Shown here: piece by piece, positions 1-7,801 of the stretch
Layout: each line of letters starts with the position of its first letter
Position numbering within the stretch: the stretch's first letter is position 1
From: Arthrobacter sp. SLBN-112
Lineage (GTDB): Bacteria > Actinomycetota > Actinomycetes > Actinomycetales > Micrococcaceae
Direction: 5' to 3'
Length of the DNA: 64,000 bases
Assembly: GCF_006715225.1 (NCBI RefSeq)
Contig: NZ_VFMU01000001.1
Coordinates: 1,984,001 to 2,048,000, forward strand
Notes under the pieces: model-generated
Seen by the model: only the letters and a program-made list of their open reading frames with translations
The model's database searches: none
Told to the model about the DNA's origin: nothing
Made by a program: the position numbers and the translations under genes

Positions 1-31
1 CCAACCGACCCAACCGGTTCAACGAGGAATC

Positions 32-1753
32 ATGACAAAGATATTTGACGATCCAGCGCAGTTCGCTGACGACGCCCTCGACGGCTTCGTTGCAGCCAAC
101 CGCCAGTACGTGGCCCGCGTGGACGGCGGTGTTGTCCGCTCCACCGAATCACCCGACGGCCAGGTGGCAGTGGTCATTGGCGGCGGTTCCGGCCACTACC
201 CGGCCTTCGCCGGCCTGGTGGGGGCCGGGCTTGCCGCCGGAAGCGCTTGCGGCAACATGTTTGCTTCCCCCTCCGCCGGGCAGGTGTACCGGGTGGCCAA
301 AGCTTCCCAGACCGGCGGCGGTGTCCTCCTCAGCTACGGCAACTATGCAGGCGACGTGCTCCACTTCGGCCAGGCGCAGGAGAAGCTGAACGCTGAAGGC
401 ATCGAAACCCGCACCGTGCTGGTGACCGATGACATCGCCAGCGCGCCCCTTGAAGAGATCGGCAAGCGCCGCGGCATCGCCGGTGACCTTACCGTCTTCA
501 AGGTGGCCGGCGCGGCCGCAGAGGCCGGGCTGGACCTGGACGAGGTGGAGCGGCTCGCCATCAAGGCCAACCACCACACCCGCTCGCTCGGCGTGGCCTT
601 CGCCGGCTGCACCCTCCCCGGCGCAGGCGAGCCCCTCTTCACCGTGCCGGAAGGCATGATGTCGGTGGGACTGGGGATCCACGGCGAACCCGGGATCTCC
701 GAACAGCCCCTGCCCAGCGCCAGCGAACTCGCCAAGCTGCTGGTGGACGGACTGCTGAAGGACAAGCCGGACGCCGCAGGCCAACGCGTGGTACCCATCC
801 TCAACGGACTGGGCACGGTCAAGTACGACGAACTCTTCCTGCTGTTCGGAAAAGTCGAGGCCTTGCTCACCGCTGCCGGGCTGGACATCGTCGAGCCGGA
901 GTGCGGTGAACTGGTGACCAGCCTGGACATGTCCGGCCTGTCCCTGACGCTGTTCTGGCTGGATGAGGAACTGGAGAAGTTCTGGGCCGCGCCGGCTGAC
1001 ACCCCTGCCTTCCGCAAGGGCAACCTGGCGCCGCGCCGGGCACGGACGGTGGAGTCCCTGGCTGAGGCTGCCACAGCGCCCGCGCTGGCAGCAACCCGGG
1101 CGTCCACCGCCCTGGCCGCCACGGCGGTGGGTGCGCTGAAGGAGGCGCGCGCCGTCGTCGTCGAACACGAGGAGGCACTCGGAAAGCTGGACGCCATCGC
1201 CGGGGACGGCGACCACGGCATCGGCATGCGGCGCGGCGTGGACGCGGCCGTTGCTGCAGCGGAGAAGTCCCACGCCGGCGGAGCCGGCCTGGAGGAAGTC
1301 CTCGCGGCGGCGGGGGAGCAGTGGGCCGAGCGCGCCGGCGGTACCTCCGGTGCCCTATGGGGCGCGGCAGTCACCGCCGTCGGCAGGACCCTTGGCAGCA
1401 AGGATGCCTATACCGCGGCAGACGCAGCGGCGGCGGTTAATGCCCTTCGCGACGCCATCATCACCCTGGGCAAGGCCGAAGCCGGAGACAAGACCATGGT
1501 GGACGCGCTGCTTCCGTTCGCTGACACCTTCGCCAAGGCAATTGACGACGGCGGCAGCCTGGCCGGCAGCCTTCGTGCGGCGGCGGAGGCGGCGGCAGAG
1601 GCCGCTGACGCGACTGCCGCGCTCAGCCCAAAGAAAGGCCGTGCCCGGCCGCTGGCCGAAAAGAGCCTGGGCCACCCTGATCCCGGGGCAGTGTCCTTCG
1701 GCCTCATCGCCCGCCGGGTGGCCGACTACGCCGCTTCGATTGAAAGCAACTAA
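32..1753 (+). CDS. Fused DhaK-DhaL kinase, probable tetrulose (erythrulose) or dihydroxyacetone kinase
   Basis: This cytoplasmic ATP-dependent kinase phosphorylates a short ketose. The 573-residue protein has a DhaK domain (about residues 1-330) joined to a DhaL ATP-binding domain (about 355-570), the single-chain layout of Citrobacter-type enzymes. H217 in GIHGEPG matches the histidine that forms a hemiaminal with the ketose in DhaK. GDGDHG at 391-396 supplies the Mg-binding aspartates of DhaL. The ATG follows a GAGGA site. RpiB-like and TIM-like isomerases downstream fit published mycobacterial tetritol routes, where such kinases act on D- or L-erythrulose, better than glycerol metabolism. 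The family is clear; the tetrulose substrate is inferred from neighbours. The operon probably begins upstream of the window. Confidence 0.85.
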   Translation: MTKIFDDPAQFADDALDGFVAANRQYVARVDGGVVRSTESPDGQVAVVIGGGSGHYPAFAGLVGAGLAAGSACGNMFASPSAGQVYRVAKASQTGGGVLLSYGNYAGDVLHFGQAQEKLNAEGIETRTVLVTDDIASAPLEEIGKRRGIAGDLTVFKVAGAAAEAGLDLDEVERLAIKANHHTRSLGVAFAGCTLPGAGEPLFTVPEGMMSVGLGIHGEPGISEQPLPSASELAKLLVDGLLKDKPDAAGQRVVPILNGLGTVKYDELFLLFGKVEALLTAAGLDIVEPECGELVTSLDMSGLSLTLFWLDEELEKFWAAPADTPAFRKGNLAPRRARTVESLAEAATAPALAATRASTALAATAVGALKEARAVVVEHEEALGKLDAIAGDGDHGIGMRRGVDAAVAAAEKSHAGGAGLEEVLAAAGEQWAERAGGTSGALWGAAVTAVGRTLGSKDAYTAADAAAAVNALRDAIITLGKAEAGDKTMVDALLPFADTFAKAIDDGGSLAGSLRAAAEAAAEAADATAALSPKKGRARPLAEKSLGHPDPGAVSFGLIARRVADYAASIESN

Positions 1754-1762
1754 GGAGACCCC

Positions 1763-2257
1763 ATGACCGAGAACACCCAGCCAGGCTGGCGCATCGTCGT
1801 CGGCAACGACGAAGCCGGCGTGGAATACAAGAATGCCCTGCGCGAACTGCTGGAGGCGGACCCCCGCGTTGCGTCGGTGGAGGACGTAGGAGTCGGCGCC
1901 GACGACTCCACGGCCTACCCGCACCTGGCCGTCGCCGCAGCCCGTAAGGTGGCCGCCGGCGAAGCGGACCGCGCGCTGTTGATCTGCGGCACCGGCCTGG
2001 GCGTGGCCATTTCGGCCAACAAGGTACCGGGCATCCGGGCGGTCACGGCCCACGACAGCTACTCCGTGGAACGCTCCGTGCTGTCCAACAACGCGCAGGT
2101 GCTGACCATGGGCCAGCGCGTCATCGGCCTGGAACTGGCCAAGAGGCTGGTGGGCGAGTGGCTCAACTACCGCTTCGATGAAAACTCCGCATCCGCGGCA
2201 AAAGTAGACGCCATCTGCTCCTATGAGGGCGCGTCGGAAGGACTTGAAACCAAATGA
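1763..2257 (+). CDS. RpiB/LacAB-family sugar-phosphate isomerase, probable D-erythrulose-4-phosphate isomerase
   Basis: The 164-residue protein belongs to the RpiB fold and should interconvert a ketose phosphate and an aldose phosphate. The active-site cysteine is C75 in ICGTGLG, and the family block [15 protein letters not shown] is present. The usual DHAG near the N terminus reads DEAG here, so a histidine is replaced by glutamate, which suggests a substrate other than ribose 5-phosphate. It starts 9 bp after the kinase stop with a GGAGA site and overlaps the next gene by ATGA. In erythritol/threitol routes an RpiB homologue (EryI or DerI) converts D-erythrulose 4-phosphate to erythrose 4-phosphate. 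That role is inferred from context. Confidence 0.8.
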   Translation: MTENTQPGWRIVVGNDEAGVEYKNALRELLEADPRVASVEDVGVGADDSTAYPHLAVAAARKVAAGEADRALLICGTGLGVAISANKVPGIRAVTAHDSYSVERSVLSNNAQVLTMGQRVIGLELAKRLVGEWLNYRFDENSASAAKVDAICSYEGASEGLETK

Positions 2258-3207
2258 GCATCCGTAACATCGCCGTTGTCGGCTCCGGCTACATGGGCGG
2301 CGGAATCGCCCAGGTCCTGGCGCTCGCCGGAGCCCGCGTGGCACTGGCGGACGTCTCCGCCGAAATCGCCCAGAGCAACTACGAGCGCCTGCTGAAGGAA
2401 TCCGACGAGTTCGTCGCGGCCGGCCTGTTCCCTGCGAACGCTACCGACATGCTCAAGGAAAACCTCTGGGCAGCCAAGGACATCGAAGAAGCCGTGGCCA
2501 GCGCCGAGTACATCGAGGAGGCAGTGCCGGAGGTCCTGGAAATCAAGCACGCCACCCTGGGCAGGATCAGCGCCGCCGCCCGCCCCGATGCCATCATCGG
2601 CTCCAACACTTCCACCATCTCCATCGCCAAGCTGGCCGAGGTGGTGGACAACCCGGAGCGCTTCCTGGGCGTCCACTTCTCCAACCCGGCCCCGTTCATC
2701 CCCGGCGTGGAAGTCATCCCGCACGAAGGAACTTCCGAGGCAACGGTCCAGGCCGCCCGCACCATCGTGGGGGAGACCGGCAAGGAAACAGCCACCGTCA
2801 AGGACGTCACCGGCTTCGTGCTGAACCGGCTCCAGTACGCCCTCTTCCACGAAGCCGCCCAGGTTGTGGAGGAAGGCATCGCCACAGCCGAGGACGTGGA
2901 CACCATGGTCCGCACCACCTTTGGCTTCCGGCTGCCGTTCTTCGGGCCGTTCGCGATCGCTGACATGGCGGGCCTGGACGTGTACGCCTTCTGCTACAAG
3001 TCCCTTCAGACCGGCTTCCCAGAGCGGTTCGCCACGCCCAAAATCCTTCAGGAGAAGGTCGACGCCGGCCAGCTGGGTACCAAGACCGGCTCCGGCTTCC
3101 TGGACGTCCCGGCTGACCGGACCGCTGCCCTGGTTGCTTACCGGAACAAGGCGTACGTCGCCATGCAAAAGCTCATTGAAGAGCTGGGCCCGGCCCCGCT
3201 TTCCTGA
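2254..3207 (+). CDS. 3-hydroxyacyl-CoA-dehydrogenase-fold NAD-dependent dehydrogenase
   Basis: The 317-residue protein has an N-terminal Rossmann domain ([13 protein letters not shown], residues about 8-20) and a C-terminal 6-phosphogluconate-dehydrogenase-like helical domain. The family block VHFSNPAPF and the later GFVLNRLQ match 3-hydroxybutyryl-CoA dehydrogenases and the related L-gulonate and carnitine dehydrogenases. The ATG overlaps the upstream stop, so translation is probably coupled. No CoA-ligase, thiolase or crotonase lies in this operon, so a non-CoA substrate such as a tetronate or tetritol-derived hydroxy acid is more likely than fatty-acid oxidation. That inference rests only on operon context. 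Confidence 0.75.
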   Translation: MSIRNIAVVGSGYMGGGIAQVLALAGARVALADVSAEIAQSNYERLLKESDEFVAAGLFPANATDMLKENLWAAKDIEEAVASAEYIEEAVPEVLEIKHATLGRISAAARPDAIIGSNTSTISIAKLAEVVDNPERFLGVHFSNPAPFIPGVEVIPHEGTSEATVQAARTIVGETGKETATVKDVTGFVLNRLQYALFHEAAQVVEEGIATAEDVDTMVRTTFGFRLPFFGPFAIADMAGLDVYAFCYKSLQTGFPERFATPKILQEKVDAGQLGTKTGSGFLDVPADRTAALVAYRNKAYVAMQKLIEELGPAPLS

Positions 3208-3224
3208 TCAGAAGGAACACCTCC

Positions 3225-3992
3225 ATGACAGCATTCCCCACGGACCGCACGGTAATCGTCACCGGTGCCGTCTCAGAACGCGGCATCGGCCGGGCCACCG
3301 CGGACTACCTGGCAGAGCGCGGCTGGAACATCGGCGTGATCGACCTCGATGACGCCGCCAGCAAGGCGGTGGCCAAAGAACTCGCCGAAAAACACGGCGT
3401 CAAGGCCCACGGTGCCGGCGCGAACGTCAGCGACGAAGCATCCGTCCGCGCGGCCATCGACGAGATTGAAGCCGAACTTCCGCAGTTGGTGGCCCTGGCC
3501 AATATCGCGGGCGTCAGTTCCCCCGTGCCGTACCTGGAGCTGGACGCCGCCGAATGGGACCGCGTGCTCAGCATCAACATGAACGGGGTGCACTACGCAA
3601 CCCGCCGCGCTGCCGAATCGATGGCCAGGAACCGGCTGGGGCGGATCGTGAACATCTCCTCCGTCTCCGCCCAGCGCGGCGGCGGCACCTTCAGCAAGAC
3701 CCCGTACTCCGTGGCCAAGGCCGGCGTCATCGGCCTGACCCGCGCCACCGCCCGTGAACTGGGGGAGTACGACATCACCGTCAACGCCATCTCGCCGGGC
3801 CCGATCGACACCGACATCATGGGCGGCACGCTGAGCGAGGAACGCAAGGATGAGCTGGTCAAGGACCTGGTGGTGAACCGCGTGGGCAGCCCCCGTGACG
3901 TCGCGGCCGCCATCCATTTCCTGATTGGCGAAGACGCCGGCTACATCTCCGGCCAGACGCTGAACGTCGACGGCGGACTGTACATGCACTGA
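3225..3992 (+). CDS. SDR-family oxidoreductase, possible threitol/erythritol dehydrogenase
   Basis: This classical short-chain dehydrogenase of 255 residues has catalytic Y161 and K165 (YSVAK), S148 thirteen residues before the tyrosine, and an NIAGV block. The cofactor loop is TGAVSERGIG, two residues longer than the usual TGxxxGIG. The C-terminal GQTLNVDGG is typical of the family. It lies 17 bp after the upstream stop, with a GAAGGA site. The most likely job is the first oxidation of a tetritol to a tetrulose, as D-threitol dehydrogenase does in mycobacteria. The reaction is inferred from neighbours and not readable from the sequence. Confidence 0.78.
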   Translation: MTAFPTDRTVIVTGAVSERGIGRATADYLAERGWNIGVIDLDDAASKAVAKELAEKHGVKAHGAGANVSDEASVRAAIDEIEAELPQLVALANIAGVSSPVPYLELDAAEWDRVLSINMNGVHYATRRAAESMARNRLGRIVNISSVSAQRGGGTFSKTPYSVAKAGVIGLTRATARELGEYDITVNAISPGPIDTDIMGGTLSEERKDELVKDLVVNRVGSPRDVAAAIHFLIGEDAGYISGQTLNVDGGLYMH

Positions 3993-4080
3993 TGGCACCC
4001 CGCCGGGCGCCACCACTTAAAGCCTGCGGCCCGCCGGGCTGCAGTAAAACCATCAATGTCACCACTCGAAGGAGAGTGTT

Positions 4081-5427
4081 GTGTCCGAAACCACCGCAAC
4101 ATCCAAGGAACTTCTGGCCCGCCCGGTCCTGAAGTCCGCAATCTTCAAGGCGGCCCGCCGGCTCATGCCGATGCTGGTCATCCTGTACGTCGTTTCGTTC
4201 CTGGACCGCACCAACGTCGGCTTTGCCGAAGCGGCCCTGGGGGCGGACAAGGGAGTGTCCGCCGCGGCCTTCGCCCTGGGCGCAGGAATCTTCTTCATTG
4301 GCTACGCGATCTTCGAGATCCCCAGCAACCTGCTGCTCAAGAAGGTCGGCGCCAAGATTTGGCTTGCCCGCATCGCCATCACCTGGGGCATCGTCTCGGC
4401 GTGCTTCGCCTTCGTCCAGGGCGAGACCTCGTTCGTGATCCTGCGTTTCCTCCTCGGCGTGACTGAGGCCGGCCTCTTCCCTGGCGTGATCATGTACCTC
4501 GCCGAATGGTTCCCGAACAAGGTGCGCGTCCAGATGTTCGCCATCTTCTACCTGGCCCAGCCGTTCTCCCAGATGATCGGCAACCCGCTGTCGGGCTGGC
4601 TGATCAACATCGGCGACCAGGTGCCGGGCCTGCGCGGCTGGCAGGTGATGTTCTTCGTTGAAGGCATGCTGGCCGTCCTGGCGGGTATCGCCGCGTTCTT
4701 CTTCCTCATCAACGGTCCTGAAAAGGCGAAGTTCCTTAACCGGGAGGAGAAGTACGCACTGAAGGAAGTCATGGCACTTGAGGACAACATCAAGGACGAA
4801 CACGGTCCCCGGGGCATCCTCGCCGCCATGCGCAACGGCCGCGTCTGGTACTTCACCGCCATATACTTCTGCCTGCAGATCGCCGTCTACGGCGTGACGT
4901 TCTTCCTGCCGCAGCAGGTCTCCTCGCTGACCGGGCAAAAGGTGGGACTCGCCGTCGGCCTGCTGATCGCCGTCCCGTGGTTCTTCGGCATCTTCTCCTG
5001 CTACTTCATTGGCAAGGCCGCGGACACCGTGGCCAAACGGCGGAAGTTCGGCACCATCCTGTTCATCTCCACCGGCCTGTGCATCTTCGGCTCCGCCTGG
5101 GCAGGAACCAACCACCAGCCGGTCATCGGCATGGTCTTCATTACCCTGGCGGTCTGCAGCTTCCTGGCCGTGGGCCCTGTTGTCTGGTCCTATCCCACCG
5201 CGTTCCTGGCCGGCTCCGCGGCCGCGGCGGGCATTGGCCTGATCAACTCGCTGGGCAACCTGGGCGGGTTTGTTGCACCCATCCTCCGGACCGCCGTCAA
5301 CGAGGCCACACACTCACCCACCGGCTCCATGGGCGTTTACGCCCTGGGCGTCCTGCCCTTCGTGGCTGCAGCGATGATGTACGCCACCAAGCGGTTCAAG
5401 AACAGGGCCGACGACCTGCTCGACTGA
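4081..5427 (+). CDS. MFS transporter of the anion:cation symporter (ACS) type
   Basis: The 448-residue protein has about twelve hydrophobic segments and the ACS-family signature FLDRTNVGFA after the first membrane helix, with a long central loop near residues 205-260. It should import a small organic solute in symport with protons. Known relatives carry glucarate, tartrate, phthalate or other acids, so a C4 sugar acid is possible as well as a tetritol. The GTG start follows a strong GAAGGAGAG site. An 88-bp gap separates it from the SDR gene; that gap holds a small GC-rich inverted repeat near 4023-4043 without a T-run, so the operon probably continues through it. Confidence 0.82.
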   Translation: MSETTATSKELLARPVLKSAIFKAARRLMPMLVILYVVSFLDRTNVGFAEAALGADKGVSAAAFALGAGIFFIGYAIFEIPSNLLLKKVGAKIWLARIAITWGIVSACFAFVQGETSFVILRFLLGVTEAGLFPGVIMYLAEWFPNKVRVQMFAIFYLAQPFSQMIGNPLSGWLINIGDQVPGLRGWQVMFFVEGMLAVLAGIAAFFFLINGPEKAKFLNREEKYALKEVMALEDNIKDEHGPRGILAAMRNGRVWYFTAIYFCLQIAVYGVTFFLPQQVSSLTGQKVGLAVGLLIAVPWFFGIFSCYFIGKAADTVAKRRKFGTILFISTGLCIFGSAWAGTNHQPVIGMVFITLAVCSFLAVGPVVWSYPTAFLAGSAAAAGIGLINSLGNLGGFVAPILRTAVNEATHSPTGSMGVYALGVLPFVAAAMMYATKRFKNRADDLLD

Positions 5428-5451
5428 GCACCACAAGTAAGAGGAAACCCA

Positions 5452-6258
5452 ATGCGCACCTCCGGCAGCAGCACAGGCAACGACACCGTCTTCGTCGGTG
5501 TCAGCACCAAAATGTACCTGGGATACCAGGCAAGCCTGCGCTGGCTGTCGGAGGTGCGCTCCGTTGTGGACGAAAGACCCGGACTCGGCAAGGACTCCCC
5601 GGTCCGGGTCTTCGTCATCCCTTCCTTCCCCGTACTGGAGCCGGCCGCGCGGATCCTGGCCGGCTCGCCCGTCCTGCTGGGCGCACAAAACTGCGCCTGG
5701 GGAGACGGGCCCTTGACCGGCGAAGTGAGTCCCGGCATGCTGGCCGAGCTCGGCGTCACGCTGGTCGAAATCGGCCACGCAGAACGCCGCCGGCTGTTCG
5801 CCGAGGACGACGCCGTGGTGGCGCGCAAGGTGCGTGCCGCCGTCGGGCATTCGCTCACCCCGCTGCTGTGCATCGGTGAGCCGGATATGCTCGACGCCGG
5901 GGCTGCCGCTGACTTCTGCGCCGGGCAGGTCCATGCCGCCACCGGCGGGGACCCCGCACTGCTGGAACGCCTGGTGCTGGCCTACGAACCTGTGTGGGCC
6001 ATCGGCGCCGAGGCGCCCGCTCCGCCGCACCACATCAACGCTGTGCTTGCCCTGCTCCATGCCGAACTGGGTGCGGGCTGCCCCCTGATCTACGGCGGCA
6101 GCGCCGGGCCCGGGCTGCTGCCCCAGCTCCCCGCCGCAGACGGGCTCTTCCTGGGCCGCTTTGCCCACGACGCCGGAAACCTGGGCCGAGTACTGGACGA
6201 GGCCCTTGCCTTAACTCAGACCCGCGCCCCGGCCAGCAATTCCTCAAGCCGCTCGTAG
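5452..6258 (+). CDS. Triosephosphate-isomerase-like enzyme, probable tetrulose-phosphate isomerase
   Basis: The 268-residue TIM-barrel protein keeps the catalytic histidine in VEIGHAERR and the catalytic glutamate in AYEPVWAIG. At the N terminus it reads STKMYLGY, where glycolytic TIM has the NWK motif, so the lysine is kept and the asparagine is lost. This fits a specialised paralogue such as EryH or LerI, which act on erythrulose phosphates, rather than the housekeeping enzyme. The ATG follows GAGGAAA. Its 3' end runs 43 bp into the opposing SRPBCC gene. It would work in series with the RpiB-like isomerase, feeding erythrose 4-phosphate to the pentose phosphate pathway; this placement is inferred. 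Confidence 0.8.
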   Translation: MRTSGSSTGNDTVFVGVSTKMYLGYQASLRWLSEVRSVVDERPGLGKDSPVRVFVIPSFPVLEPAARILAGSPVLLGAQNCAWGDGPLTGEVSPGMLAELGVTLVEIGHAERRRLFAEDDAVVARKVRAAVGHSLTPLLCIGEPDMLDAGAAADFCAGQVHAATGGDPALLERLVLAYEPVWAIGAEAPAPPHHINAVLALLHAELGAGCPLIYGGSAGPGLLPQLPAADGLFLGRFAHDAGNLGRVLDEALALTQTRAPASNSSSRS

Positions 6259-6698
6259 CCTTCGCTCATGCCGCCCTCCATGCCGGACTGCGCCATGCCG
6301 TCGCGCGCCTCCTGACTGGGGTAGACGGAGTGGCCCCGAAGCCGGGTCCGCCCGTTGCCCAGGTCCTCAAACGTCATGAAATCCAGGCTGACCACATCCG
6401 GGTACCCGCCGAACTCAAACGTCTGGATGGCGAATTCGTTGTCCCGCACGGTGTGGAAGATGCCCTTGAACTCGTAGGCCACCCCGTCCGGCCCCGTGTG
6501 CAGGTAGCTGTAGCTGCCGCCCGTGCGGAAGTCGTAGTGGCCGATCTCCATCTTCATGCCCCGCGGGCCCAGCCACTGGACAACGAGGTCCGGCTCTTTG
6601 TGCGCGCGGAACACGTCCGCGACCGGGAAATCGAACTCGCGCTCGAAATCGATGAAGGGGACGCCCTCGGGAACGCTGAGTTTCAGGGAATTGCTCAT
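6216..6698 (-). CDS. SRPBCC (AHSA1/CalC-type) domain protein
   Basis: A single SRPBCC/START-like domain fills this 160-residue protein, with the family features FDFPVADVFRAH at the start, VVQWLGPRG, and a C-terminal helix after GMEGGMSEGYERL. Two ATG codons lie in tandem. The second (6698) is chosen because it is better spaced from AAGGAG and overlaps the stop of the upstream arsR gene by one base (TGATG), which implies translational coupling. ArsR-SRPBCC pairs are common in actinobacteria, and the ligand is normally unknown. The 3' end overlaps the TIM-like gene tail to tail. Confidence 0.85.
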   Translation of the reverse strand: MSNSLKLSVPEGVPFIDFEREFDFPVADVFRAHKEPDLVVQWLGPRGMKMEIGHYDFRTGGSYSYLHTGPDGVAYEFKGIFHTVRDNEFAIQTFEFGGYPDVVSLDFMTFEDLGNGRTRLRGHSVYPSQEARDGMAQSGMEGGMSEGYERLEELLAGARV

Positions 6699-7057
6699 CA
6701 TGACTCCTTGGAGGATTGATCACCGCTGTCCGCGGTGTTTGATCTAAGGACGGCGTCGAGGCTGCGGAACTGCCCTTCACGCACCAACCGGTAGCGGTCG
6801 ATCCATGCGGTCAGCGCTTCAAGCCGGTCCGGGTTGAGGTGGACGGGCCTGCGCTGCGCGTCCCTGCTTCGGGTCACCAGTTCCGCCTGCTCGAGCACCT
6901 GGATATGTTTCGAAACCGCCTGCTTGGAGATCTCGAACGGTTCTGCCAATTCGTTCACTGTTGCCGGGCCCCGGCTGAGCCGGGCAATGATGCTCCTCCG
7001 CACGGGATCTGCCAGGGCCATGAAGGCCGAGTCCAAGGCCGCACTTTCAGAGTTCAT
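6698..7057 (-). CDS. ArsR-family winged-helix regulator
   Basis: The 119-residue protein contains the ArsR helix-turn-helix: MALADPVRRSIIARL opens the domain and ISKQAVSKHIQVLEQAELV is the recognition region (about residues 43-62). There is no cysteine-rich metal site of the CxC type, so it is probably of the non-metal subgroup that pairs with SRPBCC proteins. It is first in a two-gene minus-strand operon. Inverted repeats in front of it (7076-7104) are likely its own operator, which implies autoregulation. Confidence 0.87.
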   Translation of the reverse strand: MNSESAALDSAFMALADPVRRSIIARLSRGPATVNELAEPFEISKQAVSKHIQVLEQAELVTRSRDAQRRPVHLNPDRLEALTAWIDRYRLVREGQFRSLDAVLRSNTADSGDQSSKES

Positions 7058-7075
7058 TCGTGTCCGTTTCTAATC

Positions 7076-7104
7076 AACCTAATGGTTTATCAACCACTTG
7101 GTTG
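7076..7104. promoter_or_regulatory. Two adjacent inverted repeats, probable ArsR operator
   Basis: 7076-7087 reads aacctaatggtt and 7091-7104 reads caaccacttggttg. Both have AACC/GGTT half-sites and lie 18-47 bp upstream of the arsR start. Such sites fit autorepression by an ArsR dimer; no binding data are available. Confidence 0.6.
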
Positions 7105-7173
7105 TCTAAGCATAGCCCCGTCTTTGTGCCGCCTCAAGACCTTGACCCTTGTTTCCTGAATTCTTTCTTTGTT

Positions 7174-7191
7174 AGTATGTCAGTACAAACT
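7174..7191. promoter_or_regulatory. Operator-like 18-bp repeat, copy 1 (before the tautomerase gene)
   Basis: The 18-mer agtatgtcagtacaaact ends 18 bp before the tautomerase ATG. An identical copy lies before iolC (7664-7681), and its 13-bp core atgtcagtacaaa lies inverted before the second iolT (22543-22555). It is probably the site of the GntR regulator encoded at 21621-22361. Confidence 0.6.
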
Positions 7192-7209
7192 GTTTGAAGG
7201 AGAAGTTCC

Positions 7210-7614
7210 ATGCCATTGGTCCGCATCGACGTTAATGAAGGGCGCAGCGCGGAGGCCCTGCAACAGCTCAGCCGCGGAATCCACGACGCGATCCTTGCCG
7301 AGTACGGCATTCCGGAGCGGGACTACTTCCACATTCTGACCGAGCACCCGCAGGGCCAGATCTTCGCCCAGGATGCCGGATTGGGGTTTGAGCGCACCGG
7401 GGGTGTTGTCATGATCCAGATCTTCACCCAGGGCGGGCGTTCGCAGGAGGCTAAGCAGCGGCTCTTCGCGGCGGTGGCCGAAAAGCTTGCGGCGGTTGGC
7501 GTGGCCGGGGAGGACGTCTTCATTGGCTATGTCGAAAACACCGCCGGTGACTGGTCCTTCGGCTTTGGCCGCGCCCAGTACGTGACGGGCGAATTGGCCG
7601 TTCCGAGGAAGTAG
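7210..7614 (+). CDS. Tautomerase-superfamily protein
   Basis: The 134-residue protein begins MPLVRIDV, so that removal of Met exposes the N-terminal catalytic proline of the tautomerase (4-oxalocrotonate/MSAD-like) superfamily. The length and the two beta-alpha-beta halves (residues 1-60 and 66-128) fit the long single-chain group. It starts with ATG after GAAGGAG. The promoter region carries the same 18-bp element as iolC, so it is probably co-regulated with inositol breakdown, where several intermediates are diketones or enols. The substrate itself cannot be read from the sequence. Confidence 0.8.
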   Translation: MPLVRIDVNEGRSAEALQQLSRGIHDAILAEYGIPERDYFHILTEHPQGQIFAQDAGLGFERTGGVVMIQIFTQGGRSQEAKQRLFAAVAEKLAAVGVAGEDVFIGYVENTAGDWSFGFGRAQYVTGELAVPRK

Positions 7615-7663
7615 GAGAAGCGCCCATTCATTGGGGGGTGGGCGTATCGCAAATCTCGTTGTA

Positions 7664-7688
7664 AGTATGTCAGTACAAACTTTTGACA
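7664..7688 (+). promoter_or_regulatory. iolC promoter region: GntR-type operator copy 2 with a -35 box
   Basis: The 18-mer agtatgtcagtacaaact (7664-7681) is followed at 7683-7688 by TTGACA, a perfect -35 hexamer. No convincing -10 is seen at 16-18 bp spacing. A ggacat half-site follows at 7689-7694. The overlap of operator and -35 suggests repression of the iol operon in the absence of inositol. Confidence 0.55.
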
Positions 7689-7801
7689 GGACATTCGATC
7701 TAGGGCAAAGTAGTGCCTGTGGCCCACACCACGGCCTGCCAGTCCCGGAACTCCTGCCCTCAAAGGATTCGAGTTCCACACCAGAAAGGTCCACGATTCA
7801 C

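Noticed and set aside
1355..2344. Long minus-strand frame under the tetritol genes
   Set aside because: It is antisense to two well-defined enzymes, with no family features.
4023..4043. GC-rich inverted repeat between the SDR and MFS genes as a terminator
   Set aside because: There is no T-run, and gene order and ribosome sites indicate a continuous operon.
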